A DNA stretch of 64,000 nucleotides from Lepiota brunneoincarnata (Eukaryota; Basidiomycota; Agaricomycetes; Agaricales; Agaricaceae), in the NCBI GenBank assembly GCA_023014365.1, contig JAEBUN010000011.1, positions 744,001 to 808,000 on the forward strand. The letters run 5' to 3'. The first letter of the stretch is position 1, and every line of letters begins with the position of its first letter. This document shows positions 47,269-59,997 of the stretch, piece after piece. The position numbers and the translations under genes were made by a program. The notes beneath the pieces are model-generated. The model did no database searches, was not told the DNA's origin, and saw only the letters and a program-made list of their open reading frames with translations.

Positions 47269-48000
47269 ATGACCATTCAAGAATACCAGGTCGTCGGCCG
47301 TCACCTTCCTACTGAGTCGGACCCCACTCCCAAAATCTACCGCATGCGCATCTTTGCGCCTAACGATGTCGTTGCAAAGTCCCGTTTCTGGTATTTCCTA
47401 AGGTTCGTTTCCCCAACCCACTGTATGGCCAATATAATAATTCCAAGGTCTCCCTAGGCAACTCAAGAAGGTCAAGAAGGCCAGCGGCGAGATTATTGGT
47501 GTGACCGTTGTGTGTATTCTTGATGTCCCTTGCAGCCCTCAAGAGGCAGGCGGAGCGGGCCTTACTGACCAACGTACAATGCGATTTTTTTCGCGTGTGT
47601 GCTCCTTTTCCCTCCTAGATTCATGAGAAGAAGCCCGTGAAGGTCAAGAACTTTGGTATTTGGCTTCGATATGACTCTCGCTCCGGCACGCACAACATGT
47701 ACAAGGAGTACCGCGAGCTCAGCCGTGCTGATGCTGTCAAGAGCCTCTACCAGGATATGGCTGCCCGTCACCGCGCCCGTTTCCGGTCGATCCACGTACG
47801 CTTCTATCGATCTCACTAGTCTCGGTGTCGACAAACTAACTCCGTCTTAGATCCTCCGTGTTGTTGAGATTGAGAAGAACGAGGACGTGCGCCGCCCTTA
47901 CATCAAGCAGCTCCTTGAACCTGGACTCAAGTTCCCCCTTCCCCACCGTGTCAACAAGATTCGTTCGACGTTTATTGCCAAGCGCCCGAGCACCTTCTAG
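47269..48000 (+). CDS. RPL20: 60S ribosomal protein eL20 (L18a)
   Basis: Exons 47269-47402, 47458-47509, 47619-47795 and 47851-48000 give exactly 171 codons with the stop, with no indel. The reading starts [16 protein letters not shown] and contains [40 protein letters not shown] and [13 protein letters not shown], ending AKRPSTF, all typical of eL20. It is a structural protein of the large subunit. A few N-terminal residues may come from an upstream exon, since the ATG directly follows a possible splice acceptor. Confidence 0.95.
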
Positions 48001-48864
48001 GTTTGGTTGTGCTCTGGGTCAATATTTGGCAGCGGCATAGCGGGTTGCACACGAGCTTTTGCTATATCAAAAATTGCGACGACTAGATACATATGCAATT
48101 AAGATCTGTACTTGGCCGTTAGTTACCTAAGTCCACCGACACCCGTGGGAAGAAAATACTCTTTTTTGGCTCCTATCCAAAGGTGGACAGCCATTCCTGA
48201 TGTGATTGCCAGGACTCACACTGCCCTAGTTGTATATCAGTCCTCGGCGCAAAAGTTGTGCAACGTCGTGAGCAGGATCATAAAGTCGGTCCTGCAAAGT
48301 CTCCAAGTCCGTGTCGGTACGTTCTAATCAGGATTCTGGGCACTGGGATCAGCTTGGTTGCTTTTCTGATCTCTCAGCGGAGTTTTCTATACGCAGGCAC
48401 ATCACTACATCATTAAGAAGGTAGAACTCACCGGGTGCATGCCTATCTGGTATGTCTCTGGCTTGGAGACGCACACAAATGTCCTCCGTGTATCACACAG
48501 CAAATCAATTACTCTGTCAATCTTGGGATTTCAGAATGAGATCTTTACTCATTCAGGGACTCGCGGTGGTGTTATGGGCTAGACACCATCACACCCTCCT
48601 TTTTTAAAACAGTTCCCTTTCTCATGAGCGGTTTATAAGGGGCGCAAAACTTAGGGGCGTCCCTCCGTCAATTGACTGTCTGTCCAACTGGTTTGAACGA
48701 GCCGGCGCAGCTGGTTCTGATCGTCCCTTTGGTACTTCTGGGTCTCTGGATACGGGTTGCTCATGTCTTCACCATCAAGCTTTTTGGCGGGCCTTACTGC
48801 TAATCGGTACTTGTCAGGTGAGGCTCCGGACGGTCTCATGCAATGAACCAATGATAACTAACAG
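48001..48864. other. Intergenic region; possible first exon of the DUF6533 gene
   Basis: 3' UTR of eL20, then sequence that may contain a first exon (AHHYIIKK near 48395-48418, after a splice-like CGCAG) of the downstream membrane protein. The link is tentative. Confidence 0.4.
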
Positions 48865-50315
48865 ACGGCGATTATGACCTTAGCGATTGCTGTTACTGTG
48901 TCTCTTTGGGACCATTTGATCACATTCGATGAGGAGTACCGGGGGGTGTGGGCGAACCGATCCGAACGTACCCCGTGGAAGGTTGCGTTTTTGGGTTGCC
49001 GGTATGCCTCGGATGTGATTATGGTGTTTTCTGCTTACAGTGAGTGTTGGGGGGTGTGGCGAGGCCTTGATCGAAGAGTTCCCTGACAATGGTCGTTGAA
49101 GCTTGGAACGGGAGTGCTAACCTGAGTGAGATGGTGGGTAATAATTAAATTGGGCACGTGCGTAAATGGGCTAAATCTATCTTTCGTTTTACAGCTGTAA
49201 GATGCCCTCCACTGTTAAGAATCGCTTTCTGTGGACACTGATGGCGGGGTCGGGGGTGAAGGTGCCAAGCGTATATATGGTGTTTCCTATGGCTTGGGCT
49301 TTGCTTTGTGGCTATCACCCAAGGTGAGAACAAGCGGTTTATATTTTTGGATGAAGGACCATGTTGAAGCTTCGCGATGCTAAAGTGTTAGCGGGACACC
49401 GCATCCACACGTTATGGGAGCATCGCCGCGGCATCAGTTTGACCGTGTTCGGTGTGTTTGCTATTTTCATTGTGGCAGCGGCGGTATTGGCTGCCTTGGC
49501 GGGTGTGGAACTCGGATGTAAGTAGTGCATACCTCGATTGGGCGCACGCTCATTTTCTCGTCATAGCGAACGTCATCTATGTGGATGCCATCAGGTCGTG
49601 CGTGTTTCCCAATAAGCCTCAATATGCCCCGTGGTGTATTGGGCTTCTAGTGAGGTTTTCAGATAAATTTATACCACTCATGCTAAGCTCATATCATATC
49701 GGTGTAGGTGACGTTTGATTTGTTCCTTGTGGTGTTGACTGTGGCCAATGCGCTGGATCGACCTCGAACAAAGGACATTGAGATACTTATCCGGCTCAAT
49801 CGCGACGGTGCAATATCATTTCTGGTATGTGTAAATGTCAATCAACACGGAACTTCCGCTTGACATCAGACACGCACTAGGGTCTCTTCGGTACGGGCTC
49901 CACCTTACTCCACTGATAGACGCGGATTCATACTGATCATCATTCAAGTCTTGTTATTCATAGCGCTATGCTTCATCATTTGGGGCAGTGTAAGTAGCGG
50001 TCCTTGTATGGCGCCCCTATCGTCTCTGATCATCCTCCGATTCATTCAGCTGGACAAGAACTATATCCTCCTCCCGTGAGTTCTTTGTTTCATGTTCGAG
50101 GGCGCCAAAGGAAGGCCCTCTGACCGGGTTCTCCTAGACCCGCGTGGGCGTTCTCCTCGGTCATCACCTCGAGGTTATTCTGCCGTGTCAATATCTCCAA
50201 CAAGAAGAAGAAGAAGCAGCAGCAGAGTTCGGAGCATAAAGTCATGGCGGTTCGCCAGTATTCTGACGACAGCAGGAAGGAGCGTCAACTTTTATTAAAG
50301 GAATTCTCTTTTTGA
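48865..50315 (+). CDS. DUF6533-like multi-pass membrane protein
   Basis: The first clear exon (48865-49036) has VTVSLWDHLITFDEEYRGVW and FLGCRYASDVIMVF, the N-terminal pattern of Agaricomycete DUF6533 proteins. Later exons give RIHTLWEHRRGISLTVFGVF, FDLFLVVLTVANALDRPR with NRDGAISFL, then LFIALCFIIWGS and AWAFSSVITSRLFCRVNI, followed by a Lys/Gln-rich tail ending KEFSF with TGA at 50313-50315. Seven membrane segments are expected. The family is common and expanded in mushrooms; function unknown. Introns near 49037-49195, 49320-49345, 49830-49950 and 50077-50139 are approximate. The start codon is not fixed. Confidence 0.65.
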
Positions 50316-50512
50316 TCGTTCTTAAAGTTAACCTTGAACTTGATTTTTTACAGATACGAGGCAGGGAAATATCTATCACCTTGCCTTGAAAAATTCCCCT
50401 TCAAAAAGGGGGTTGCTTAACTCCCACCCTTTTTTCTCAACATTAAAACGAGATTCACTAGTGTATATTACATAAGCAATCTATTTTGTCACATCTTGAC
50501 TTCTCCCTTATC

Positions 50513-52946
50513 ATGGCTGATGATTTCGCAAAGCTCAAGTCCAGCAGAACACAAAAAGAGACTAGGCGATCTTTCATAACAAGCGCACAAGGGGGTTCCA
50601 GGACCGGGGATTCGAGTGGGAACAATGAACCCGAGGATGAGCACGTGATGTTGGACGATTCTTCAGACACCCCTGAGTCGCTTTCAAGAAATGATCGTCT
50701 GTACGCGTCGTTGCCGTCAGGATTGGAGGTGTGGTCGTCATCGGGCTCGCGAGGAAGGGGGATACGGAGCAAGGATTACAGACGAACTGGTGAGGCTACC
50801 ATCCTACTCGGGTCAACTAGTCGCTGATTCCTGTGCACATAAGGAGAGATATTGTTGTCGGAGATACCGACCGTAGCCACACTATCAACGCATTATCTGA
50901 GCAACCACTGCTCGGCGTGCTTCCTCGAGGCCGGGGATGGATCATCTAAGCGGTGTCCTACTTGTCGACTGGTCTATTATTGTGATTCCGTACGTCCCTT
51001 TTTCGCTAACCTTGTTGTTTTCATGGACTGACTCTCGTCTAGGAATGCCAAACACGCGATTGGCCTCTGCACAAACGCGAATGCGCAGCGTTAGGGAAAT
51101 GGAATGGTGGTGCACCCCAGCCAGGCGACTCAGGTGCGGATTCGGGAACTGTAGTAGCAGGCGACGCCGTCCGTGCTTTGGGACGAACCCTTTGGAAGAG
51201 GCAAAAGAAAGGGCGTGATAGTGTTTGGGTTGAGTCTCTCCTTTCTCCTCCTTGATATCTCTGGTGTCTGAACTGCCGTGCTGCAGGCTAGAGAAATGGA
51301 CGCGATGCAGTCTCGTATGTTTTCCTGCCAGGAGGTATAACTGTCAAGTTGTTGATTTATACACACTTAGATCGTGTTTCGCTATCAAGTAACGAACAGG
51401 CATCGCAACTCCATACACACATGGCACATGCCCTGGTGCGGTACCTCGGAATGGAATCCCCTGGTGACTTGGCGAAATATGGCATCGATTCCATTTCTGC
51501 CCTCGTTGACCTTATTTCTCGGGTTCGTGTCCAATTTATGAACCCAATGTCAGATCACCTCATCCAATCGCGCGTAGTTCACGACGAACGCATTCACCAT
51601 GACATCCCCCACCCTTACCCCCATCGGTGTCTGTATCTCGCCCACTGTCGGTCTCTTTAACCATTCATGTGATCCAAATGCCGTTGTCGTCTTTCCCCGC
51701 GCTGCACATAACTCGAAGAATCAAGAACCGTTACTCCAAGTGATTGCAATAAAAAACATCATGCCGGATGAAGAGGTTCGTTGGTTGACATTGGGCCTAA
51801 ACTAGATGATTTACGAAAATGGGTTTCCAGATCATGATATCGTACATCGACTCGACGCTTCCTCAGCATTCGCGACAGCAAGCACTGAAAGAGACATATC
51901 ATTTCGTTTGCGAGTGTTCATTATGTAGTAAACCTCGTGGGGATGGAACCTATGTCGATCCGCGAGAGGGCATGTATTGTCCGAAGCAGTGTGGTGGGGT
52001 TTGTTGGTTGCCCACTGAAGGTCCGCGTTTTCATCTCTCCACTTTTTATTTTTTTTTTACTCACAAATGCTCGCCCCTTGACAGAAAATAACCTCACACG
52101 GTGTACGAAATGCAACGCAGTGGTGAAGGATACGGATGCTATGGTTGACGCCGTTCGTATAGGTCAAGAAGCGCTTGATAAAGCGACGCGAGTCCAGTTC
52201 TCAGGTGTGTGGTTGATTAATGTGACCCTCCAAAACACGTCCTCAACCCATTTGCAGACCCAGAAAAAGCGACTCAACTCACGAAAAACCTTATTCCGAT
52301 TTTGAACTCTGCAGGGCTGCTTCCCTCGGCACACCCCCTCCTCGCGCTCTTCCGTCTCTACACCACTCTTCTTATCACCAACCTCCGTTCACCATTCGAT
52401 TCGAATGAACTCGAACTCAACTCTCCTCAGATTCAAGAACAACACCAGCTCGGTCTTCAGGAGACGAAAACAACCATCGCTGAGGCCCAGGAAAACCTAG
52501 ATGACGCCATCCGCTCGGCCACTCGAGCATGCTCCGGCCTCGATCAAATTCTGGTATATGGTCATCCAATTCGGGCGCTAGCATTGGCTGAGTTAGGGAA
52601 GCTGTTAAATGTCGACGAGCCTGCTCCAAAACACCTGATCGAACAATCAGCTTCTCCACCGCAGAGTGGCTCTCCGTTGATCTCTCCCTCGCCTGGATAT
52701 TCAAAGCTGGTCGGCAGTGTACAATACCCCCCATCGGGCCCTCAGCGACTTAAACTCGCGTATGAAACGCTGGTCCATGCGAGAGAGGAGTTGTTGGTGG
52801 GATTCGGAGGGGGTAAGAACGAAGGAGGTCAAGTTGGGCAGGAAGTGAGGAAGCTTCTGGTCGATGTGGAGAAAGAACTTTGCGTGTGGAAAGATGGTAT
52901 CAATAAGGCTATGGCTGACTTACCAAAGACTGCTCTTCGTAAATAG
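50513..52946 (+). CDS. SET and MYND domain protein (SMYD-like)
   Basis: ATG at 50513 begins an acidic, low-complexity leader, and a split SET domain follows. The MYND zinc finger (50909-51100) reads HCSACFLEAG, CPTCRLVYYC, ECQTRDWPLHKREC across the intron 50989-51042. The SET core has GLFNHSCDPNAVVVF (the NHSC-x-PN cofactor motif) and EEIMISYID around the intron 51776-51831. A post-SET cysteine cluster follows (FVCECSLCSKP), then a helical C-terminal domain to TALRK with TAG at 52944-52946. It is a probable lysine methyltransferase acting on histone or other proteins; target unknown. Confidence 0.9.
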
Positions 52947-53319
52947 CCACTCCTTTTAGACACTTTGGCCAAGTGCATGTGATACTATCAACTCATTATC
53001 TAATTTCTTCTGAACTACAAAGCGTCGAGCGGAACTCCGGTGTGCATGTTCCCCGCTTCCATGCGACGCGGGTATCTTTTAAGAAGAATACAAGAGCCTG
53101 TCCCCCCGCCCGCTCAGCGTGGTTCTGCATCCAATCTTTCTAGCAAAGTTAAATCATAGGCCACTGAACGATCTTGACATCATTGGAGGCGCTCGCATTG
53201 TCATTGTGAACGTAGCAACAGCTTGGCAATGCGAATACGTCCCACATGAAGCTTTTGGATTTCTTGTGCTACTGATGAGAGGTCTTGAGACAGTATTAAA
53301 GTGTCAAGAACATTAAAAG
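52947..53319. other. Convergent 3' region
   Basis: About 370 bp between the SET/MYND gene and the convergent disordered-protein gene; no coding signal. Confidence 0.5.
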
Positions 53320-54841
53320 TCACACCTCGTCGATGTGTTTACGAACCAGTGAATAACGCTGGTGAGTCCCATGCGAATCCCATTGAACACAGATATCATC
53401 AGCATTAAATGCAATTGGGTCGGAAGTAGGCGGCGAAGAAGAGCGATTTGGAGGGGCTTCCTCGTGCAAAAAAACCGACCGTAAAGAAGCCGGAGATGTC
53501 TGAGGGGACGAAAACTGGTCCGGTGTTTCTGGATCGGCCGTGACTTGATCCTGCTTGATCCAGGGGGGTGGGAGGAATTTTATGACCCTTGCAGCGGATG
53601 TCGCGCCAATCCCGGTCTTCCTACTAGTGGGGTTTGATTGGAGCGGCAACCGGAACGTGCCACTGGTTTTGATCTGAGGCTTTTGACTTCCGGATATAGA
53701 TGTTAATCCAGATCGCATGCAGAAGGGATACAGAACACCTTGGTCTATGTTTCTTCTTTACGGGGAGGGTAGTCCAGGTTTCGTCTTCATCTATTTCGAA
53801 TTCATAACACCGAGCTTTGGTTGATACTGGTGTCGGAATATGCGCCCCTTCTCTCTTCTCTGCTTGAACACGCATAGTCGATTCTTCAGCTGGTGCGTGC
53901 TGCTTTATTCTTGCGGGAGTTTCTCTAGTGCGGCGGTCGAGTGGTGAGCTCTCGTATCCTGCGCGAGGTTTGTTGTAGTACCTCGGAGCGACAGAGACCT
54001 TATGGCTAATCTTGCAGGGAGGAGCATGTGGTTCCTCATAAGAGTTTTGGCCTCCCGAGCTCTGAGGATACGACTGCATCGAGGATAATTCCCGTCCTGG
54101 CCTGTGACCGGCAGGTGTGAGTGACGTAGGATGGGGCGCCTGATCGTCCTTCGAGGGATGGGAGCGCCTGGGTGTGAGTGGTATTGCGACTTTGGTTAGT
54201 TTTCTAGCATTCATATCGTGAGCAGGCGTTGGGTTGAAGCAGTTGCTGGATATATGCGCCGTAGAATGGCGGTTAGAGGGCCGTGGTCCGCTAGACCTCT
54301 TACTGGAAAGGTCGAGGGATCGAGCACCGTTAGCGCGAGTTGATGGATCTGCAGGAGGAGCGACGGGTGTGTTGGTAGTTCCACCGGAGACTGGTAGGAA
54401 TCTGGTCGGATTGCGACCAGTGCTTTTGGGAGTCGGTTCGGTGGTTTGGGGGGGCTGCCTTGGTACACACCCGGCGCTGTTCAAGGTAGGTTTCCTGGAG
54501 CCAGAGACAAGGCGATTCTGTGGTTGCTTCTGGTGTATTTTGGGGGGTTCCGGGCGAAATAGAGTTGAACCCGGGGCGGTATTCGTCTCTTTCTGATTCG
54601 AATTCACCGCTCGAGACCGTATAGAGGCGTTTATTTTTGCAATATTGAAAGGATTCGGTTTATAGTTTACTGCTTCTTCCCGTGTGGAGATATCAATTTC
54701 TGTCAGTAAGCGGATATCTTCAGAAATCTTCCTTGCCCCCGGACCACCTTGTTCATCTTGTTCGCCGTCGGATGAATCGGGATCATGAATTACCCTGGAG
54801 CGAAAATTGTAAACCCACTGGCCAGAGTGCGTGTCGCCCAT
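53320..54841 (-). CDS. Uncharacterised disordered Pro/Ser/Arg-rich protein
   Basis: From an ATG at 54841 (MGDTHSGQWVYNF) the frame stays open for about 340 codons to roughly 53760, then continues in another frame to TGA at 53320-53322. The product is rich in Pro, Ser, Thr, Arg and Lys, with few hydrophobic stretches, and ends with a conserved-looking tail (AFNADDICVQWDSHG). The frame change at about 53720-53760 may be an intron or one more one-base error. I recognise no domain. A regulatory or scaffold role is only a guess from composition. Confidence 0.5.
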
Positions 54842-55023
54842 GAAATGGGAGTAAGGCAAGACGAGGGGCTAGATCACCTGACTCGTCAGAGAATCTACCG
54901 ATGCGCCCACGCGGGAATTCGCATCACATACAGGGGCCTCAAAGCGCTTATTGCAGACATTCTTCATCAATTCGTGTTTCTCCTATGACACAAACATGAT
55001 AACCATTCAGCGACCAGAACCCC

Positions 55024-57036
55024 CTAAGCCTCCCTTTTCCTGAACATGATCTTTGCTTTGGGATTTGGAATCACGGTGGTTTGGATTAAGAGATTCGGAG
55101 GGCGTTCTTGCATTCCATTTTCCAATTGGACATCGTAGCTGAGAAGTATATGACCAACGATCGCTTTCATCACAGTGGCGGCAAGGAATCGTCCGGGGCT
55201 GGACAACACCCAGGCTCAGTGTCATTCCGGTACCCTAACAGAAAACGTACCATGCATGTCGACCGTGCCCGAATGTAACAGAGTTAAGCTCCAGGGAAAC
55301 CATTCGATTTTTAGTGCTCTCCGGCTCCTCGTCTCCCTTGCTCATATCTGAGAACCGGAAGCTTTTGAATGTATGAGCATCTGGAAACGATTTCTGTTCG
55401 AGATGAATGAGATTATATCATACGAAATAAAACAAAACGAACCTCTTCCTTGTTCATGGCATCACTAGCAATCGCAATAAGAGTGCCTGCAGGTATCAAC
55501 ATCCCATCGGAGAGTGTCCAGTCCTGGAGTGCTTGACGATTCATGACCACTATATTCACAACAAAAGCTTAGCCGAGAAGACGCTAGCGGACAGCTGAGC
55601 AAGAGACAACGTACTGATTCCAGTGCTACTCAATCTTTGAGATTCCTTCAGGAAGCTGTCGAGCTTATACATTCTCTCCAACCCTGCTTTGGTCCAACCG
55701 AGCTCCGCAACGGTTCCCTTTATTTCCTTTCGCAATTCTTCAACATACTCTGGGCAAGTCAAAGAGTGCTTGAGTAAGAGTCTTGCAGAGCATCTGAGAT
55801 AATGGAATGAAGATTTAACTGAAACAGACCTACCATTGATAAGTTGTGGAGACTTGCAAAGGTTATTTGTAGAATGCGCAATGCGACACTGGGGACATTC
55901 CGCTGGTCCTCTGGGGATATATCCAACAACCAGCTTATTAAGTCGTTCTATTATGCTCATTAGCACTCTGTAACGCAATATTATTGGTGGCACTTACTGG
56001 TTTATCAGGCCAATCGGGTCCGTATTGCCCCATCTGTGCGATCCTTTCCTCGATAGTAGGACCAAGATGGTGGGCAGCTCGCTTTAAAGTCCTTGGTACT
56101 GTTGTCAGATATCGGCCTACCCAACTGTCAAAAATATTTGAGTGGACATGGAACAATCCAGCATACGGAGTCACGATACGCACGGTCTCAAAAATGTTGG
56201 GAAACACTTGATGATTTTGGCGCCAACAAGAACATCAAGGGGGAACCGCTCGTTAAGGGAACAGTAGTCGGGGACGCGACCGAGGGGGGCTCAGAAGTAC
56301 TCAGAGAAGATGGACAATTCAATGCTCACCTACAGGCAGACCGACGAAGTATCTGTCATTGGCAGAAACGCAGTCCTTGAACGACTCTACAATCTCATCT
56401 CTGATATCATCGAACTTAACCCCAAGATTCTGCGTTAGAAGCCAGTGGATGTTCTTAACGTTAAATGTGCTCGGATCAGCCAGGCGTCCCATCGTGTACT
56501 TGATTTGCAAATTCTATGCATTATATTTAGTTGATGGTTTGCAGAAAACCATCTGGTGGACGGAACCCACTTTTGTAACAGCCGCGGCGAATGATAGTAC
56601 GTCATCAGGAGCCTTGCGCATTTCGTTCACGAGTTTTGCTCCACTAAGGATGACCATCCATTTGGATAGGGTAGCCACTTTGAACGGTTGATTGGGGTAC
56701 TGTTAAAACTTGATTACAGCATGAATTTGCGAGAAAAAACCGAGCTCACTCTTGCATATCCTTCTTGAACCAGTAATTCACTATGGCGAATCCATTTCAA
56801 TGCCGTTATATAAGAAGTCAGGACACCAGAGTATCCGACGGTTGGAATAGCATTCAACTATGACCAGTAGATAAACAACCATCAAGTCAACGTGTAAACG
56901 AAACACCAAGTATTCATACCGGGGATCTCTTTGCCTCAAGGTATCTCAGAGTTCCATATATGACGACCAGGACTCCGGCAAGATGAGGGATGAAGGTAAG
57001 TGGATCCATGTCATGTATCAGCAGAGACGCCATCAT
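55024..57036 (-). CDS. Cytochrome P450 monooxygenase (P450-3)
   Basis: ATG at 57036 gives an anchor (LTFIPHLAGVLVVIYGTL) and LNAIPTVGYSG after an intron (~56860-56925). The middle reads GRLADPSTFNVKNIHWLLTQ, GAKIIKCFPTFLRP and VGRYLTTVPRTLKRAAHHLG. The I-helix region has QITFASLHNLSM (H-x-x-S instead of DTT), with ExxR in KESQRLS and heme loop FGHGRHA/CPGRFLAA. It ends PKAKIMFRKREA with TAG at 55024-55026. About ten short introns. This type resembles fungal P450s annotated as ent-kaurene-oxidase-like and differs from P450-1 and P450-2. No terpene synthase is nearby, so no substrate is proposed. Confidence 0.88.
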
Positions 57037-58503
57037 AGTGTTACACACTGGTAGTTCTCGGACGGGCAGTGAGTGAAGAAACGTTCTGTGGATAACTATA
57101 TAGACAGCAGTTCGGCTGCGCTCCAATTCGGATTCATATCGGTTGCCTCTTATCCGCAGGATGCTAGAAGGCTTTGACATACTTCATACCAATATACCTC
57201 AGCCCGCCATGAGGGAATGATCTTTGGAACTCCAGCCTCAAAACAGATACTGGATCAAACCTGAACGGTGGATATGCTACACACACACTTGAAGAGGAGG
57301 GGTGTATATCAATAAAAACTCTGGGTCCGAATAAGGTCTGTTGATGTCACGGCTGCCAACATGGCCGCTAGGGTCAGTCTATGGCAGCCCAGGTGGGATA
57401 ATTATAAGGCCAGAGTAACAAAAGTTCATGTAAGAATTGTCACTGAGGGAAAAATCAAACCCAGAGACAAGGTGGTGTATATGGATAGGGCTGCCAGGCG
57501 CCGCAGTATTGGGTTAGCCACGGAATATCCCATAAACATTCATGAATCATAATACGATATCGGACAGTCCGTATCAACGTATTTCGATAGCCAAGTTAAT
57601 TTCCTTGGATTCTATCTTCACGCCACCGCTCGGTACTGTGCAAGTCGGTCGCAATTTTTCCGGCCTATTCGGTCCACAAACTTCGCAATGGACTGAAGAG
57701 GGTCAGACTCTCCTACAAGGCGATCGCGTCGGTACGGAAATGACTACGCGAAGCAAGCCGAAACAAGCCAAGACCGAAGCGAGAACAAACGAAACACAAC
57801 GAAACAAGGCGCGAGCGTGATCGGCGAAACAATCACTGGGCTTCAAAAACCTCGGGAATGCGTTATAGGAGTTGGAGAAGTAGAGGATGAGATAAGGAGA
57901 TGAATTCCGGGTCTATTCTTGACTGGAGAACTCGTCTCCGAGGTCCCTACTTTATATACACGAAAACTACGAGTAATTAAGTTTTTCCTACACCGAAATG
58001 GCAAGGAAAATGTCAGCTACTGAAGCTAGGTCATATCTGGGATATAAGAGACGTGAAACAGGAGAATCGCGAAGTTTTTCTCGACTACGCTAGCCAAAGA
58101 TTAGGGAACAGGAAATGATAGGATAAAAGTGGTGATATGCGAAGCACAGAGAAAACTAAAAGAGGGAGGAAATTTACTCTACAATCGAGCTCGTGAAATG
58201 GAAATGGAGAAATGAATAGGAAAATTTGTCTGCCCTTGAACACATGCAGCTATCGACGGGACGGATACACCGACGAATGATAGCTGTCCCTTTTTGCGCG
58301 AGCGCTCCGAAAGTCATGATCCGGGGTTCGGGTTCCGAGTTCGACTCCGTTCCGAGTTCGGCTTCCGAAATTACAAGAGGTGGCATGGGGCAGCCGTTGC
58401 GCATGCAGCCGCATGCCAACCTCTACGGGACTGGGGGTTTTAATGCGATAACAAGGGGTTAGAATTGCGTCTCTGCAATTTTGCCCACCCCAACCCTGCC
58501 CAT
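57037..58503. other. Intergenic region between divergent P450s
   Basis: About 1.5 kb. The part 57560-58100 looks LTR-like (A-rich direct repeats AAACAAGCC/GAAACACAACG at 57760-57812, a TATAAAG on the minus strand near 57952), but I could not find both ends. No gene recognised. Confidence 0.4.
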
Positions 58504-59437
58504 ATGCTGTCTCTTGCTTTTGCTATCTTTGCTGTTGTTTATGTTCTCAAGAAAACCATAGACTTCTGGCAAGCTGTACGGGGCATTGGGCAAATACATC
58601 ATTAGTCCACGCCGGGTCAAGGCCCTAATACAGACGATAGTAACATCCCGGGCTATCAAACTCTGGTGACTTCACATGGAATACCCCATGTCATAATCCC
58701 ACGGCTTCAAGGGTTTTGTCCAGGCAGAAATCATGCGTTCCGGGACAAGCACTCCAGTAAGTACACTACCCGAGTCTCAACCTCCTCTACCATGCTTATC
58801 GTGTTGGTCTTTGCGCGGGTTGGCTGTGACATTGTCTCGCAAGTCAGTGCCTTTCCCTTGAAGGCCGTCGTTGTCATTGCGGATGCTGCTGTAATTCAGG
58901 TATTGGAGTAATTCTGATTGACATCTGTTGGCTCCTAAGATATCTTTTTTTACCTGGGAACTTATCTCGTGTCGGGCCCATTTTCCTAAACCTGCCGATG
59001 ACTACGCACCTCTGAGGTATTTTGGCAGCAATATCGTAGCCTCTGAAGGCGAGGATTAGAAGAGGTTTCGCAGGATTGCCTCCCCCACGTTCTCTGAGGT
59101 ACTACATTGCGTCTTATTTTGTTCCCTCTCTACTTAACCATTTCATAGCGAAATCTCAGACTCGTCTGGGATGAGACAGTCAGCGTCATGAATGGCCTCT
59201 TTCAGAATGTCTGGGGCGGCAAAGACATTATTACTACCGATAACTGTATTGACATCACGCGTCCTGTGAGTCCTTTCATGGCTATCTTATCATCATATTA
59301 TCTTACAGAGGAGTCCTCTCGACAGGCTGCCCTCTATTTTATGGGTGCAGCTGCATTCGGCTGCAAGGTGTCTTGGGGAGAGGATCTTGTCATTCAGGGA
59401 GAACATCAATTATCATTCAAGAATGCACTAAATTGTA
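58504..59437 (+). pseudogene. Truncated cytochrome P450 (P450-4)
   Basis: ATG at 58504 opens LSLAFAIFAVVYVLKKTIDFW, then VRGIG, PGYQTLVTS and FCPGRNHAFRDKHS, VSAFPLKAVVVIADAAVIQ, YAPLRYFGSNIVASEGED, RFRRIASPTFSERNLRLVWDE, and AAFGCKVSWGEDLVI...LSFKNAL. This is the N-terminal half of a basidiomycete P450. A Trp codon after EGED has become TAG (59057-59059). The gene stops abruptly at 59437, where a 3' end of the tyrosine-recombinase element begins, so the I-helix, ExxR and heme loop are missing. It is diverged from P450-3, its divergent neighbour. Confidence 0.85.
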
Positions 59438-59725
59438 TTCTTGTGCTACGAGGGATCCAGATAAAGTAGAAAGATATTAATGTATTGGGTATGATTGTAT
59501 AAGAATATGAGGGTTACTTAATGGAGCCGGGTACTAGGCAGATTGGGATGAGGGGGCAAGGCTTGAGGAAAGCCTTGGAGACCCCAGGTGGTGAGGCTGA
59601 GGAGGGAGTGCGGTCGGGTCACCCAAACAACCGCCCAGCCGATGTGGTGCTGACGAGACATGTGTTAGAGCTGGTGCAGGTCGGGACCAAAGCAGAGGGT
59701 TGGGGTGGTATCCTTGATATAAGGT
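59438..59725 (-). repeat. 3'-terminal fragment of the tyrosine-recombinase element (unsplit homologue of 2775-2847 + 13444-13597)
   Basis: Reverse complement of the sequence flanking the chromovirus. It contains CTCAGCCTCACCACCTGG uninterrupted, where copy 1 has GCCTC, 10.6 kb of chromovirus, then GCCTC again. The end at 59438 (TTCTTGTGCTACGAGGGATCC) equals the terminus at 13597. The outer limit near 59725 is approximate. Confidence 0.85.
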
Positions 59726-59997
59726 AACCGGTGAAAAGGTAAAAACGTTCGTATGTTTTAATATGGATAGTGGGCTTGTTTTCACTAAGCTTAGCCGAAA
59801 TTCGATAAGCTTAAGCTAATACAAGTGGAATGAGATAGATAAGGAACAGTTTCGTCTTTTAGGGTGTTCTGGGGGTGCGTTCTGACAGCGAAATTCAAGA
59901 GAGTAGTGTTTTAGAGGTTAACGAACAGCCGTTGAAGTTATCTTAGCCGTACGGTGCAACAATGAAAGGACAATCCCTGTCAATTCAAAGCGCGGGG

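Noticed and set aside
57560..58100. Solo LTR between the divergent P450s
   Set aside because: Composition and a TATA-like motif are suggestive, but I could not find matching termini or a 5 bp duplication.
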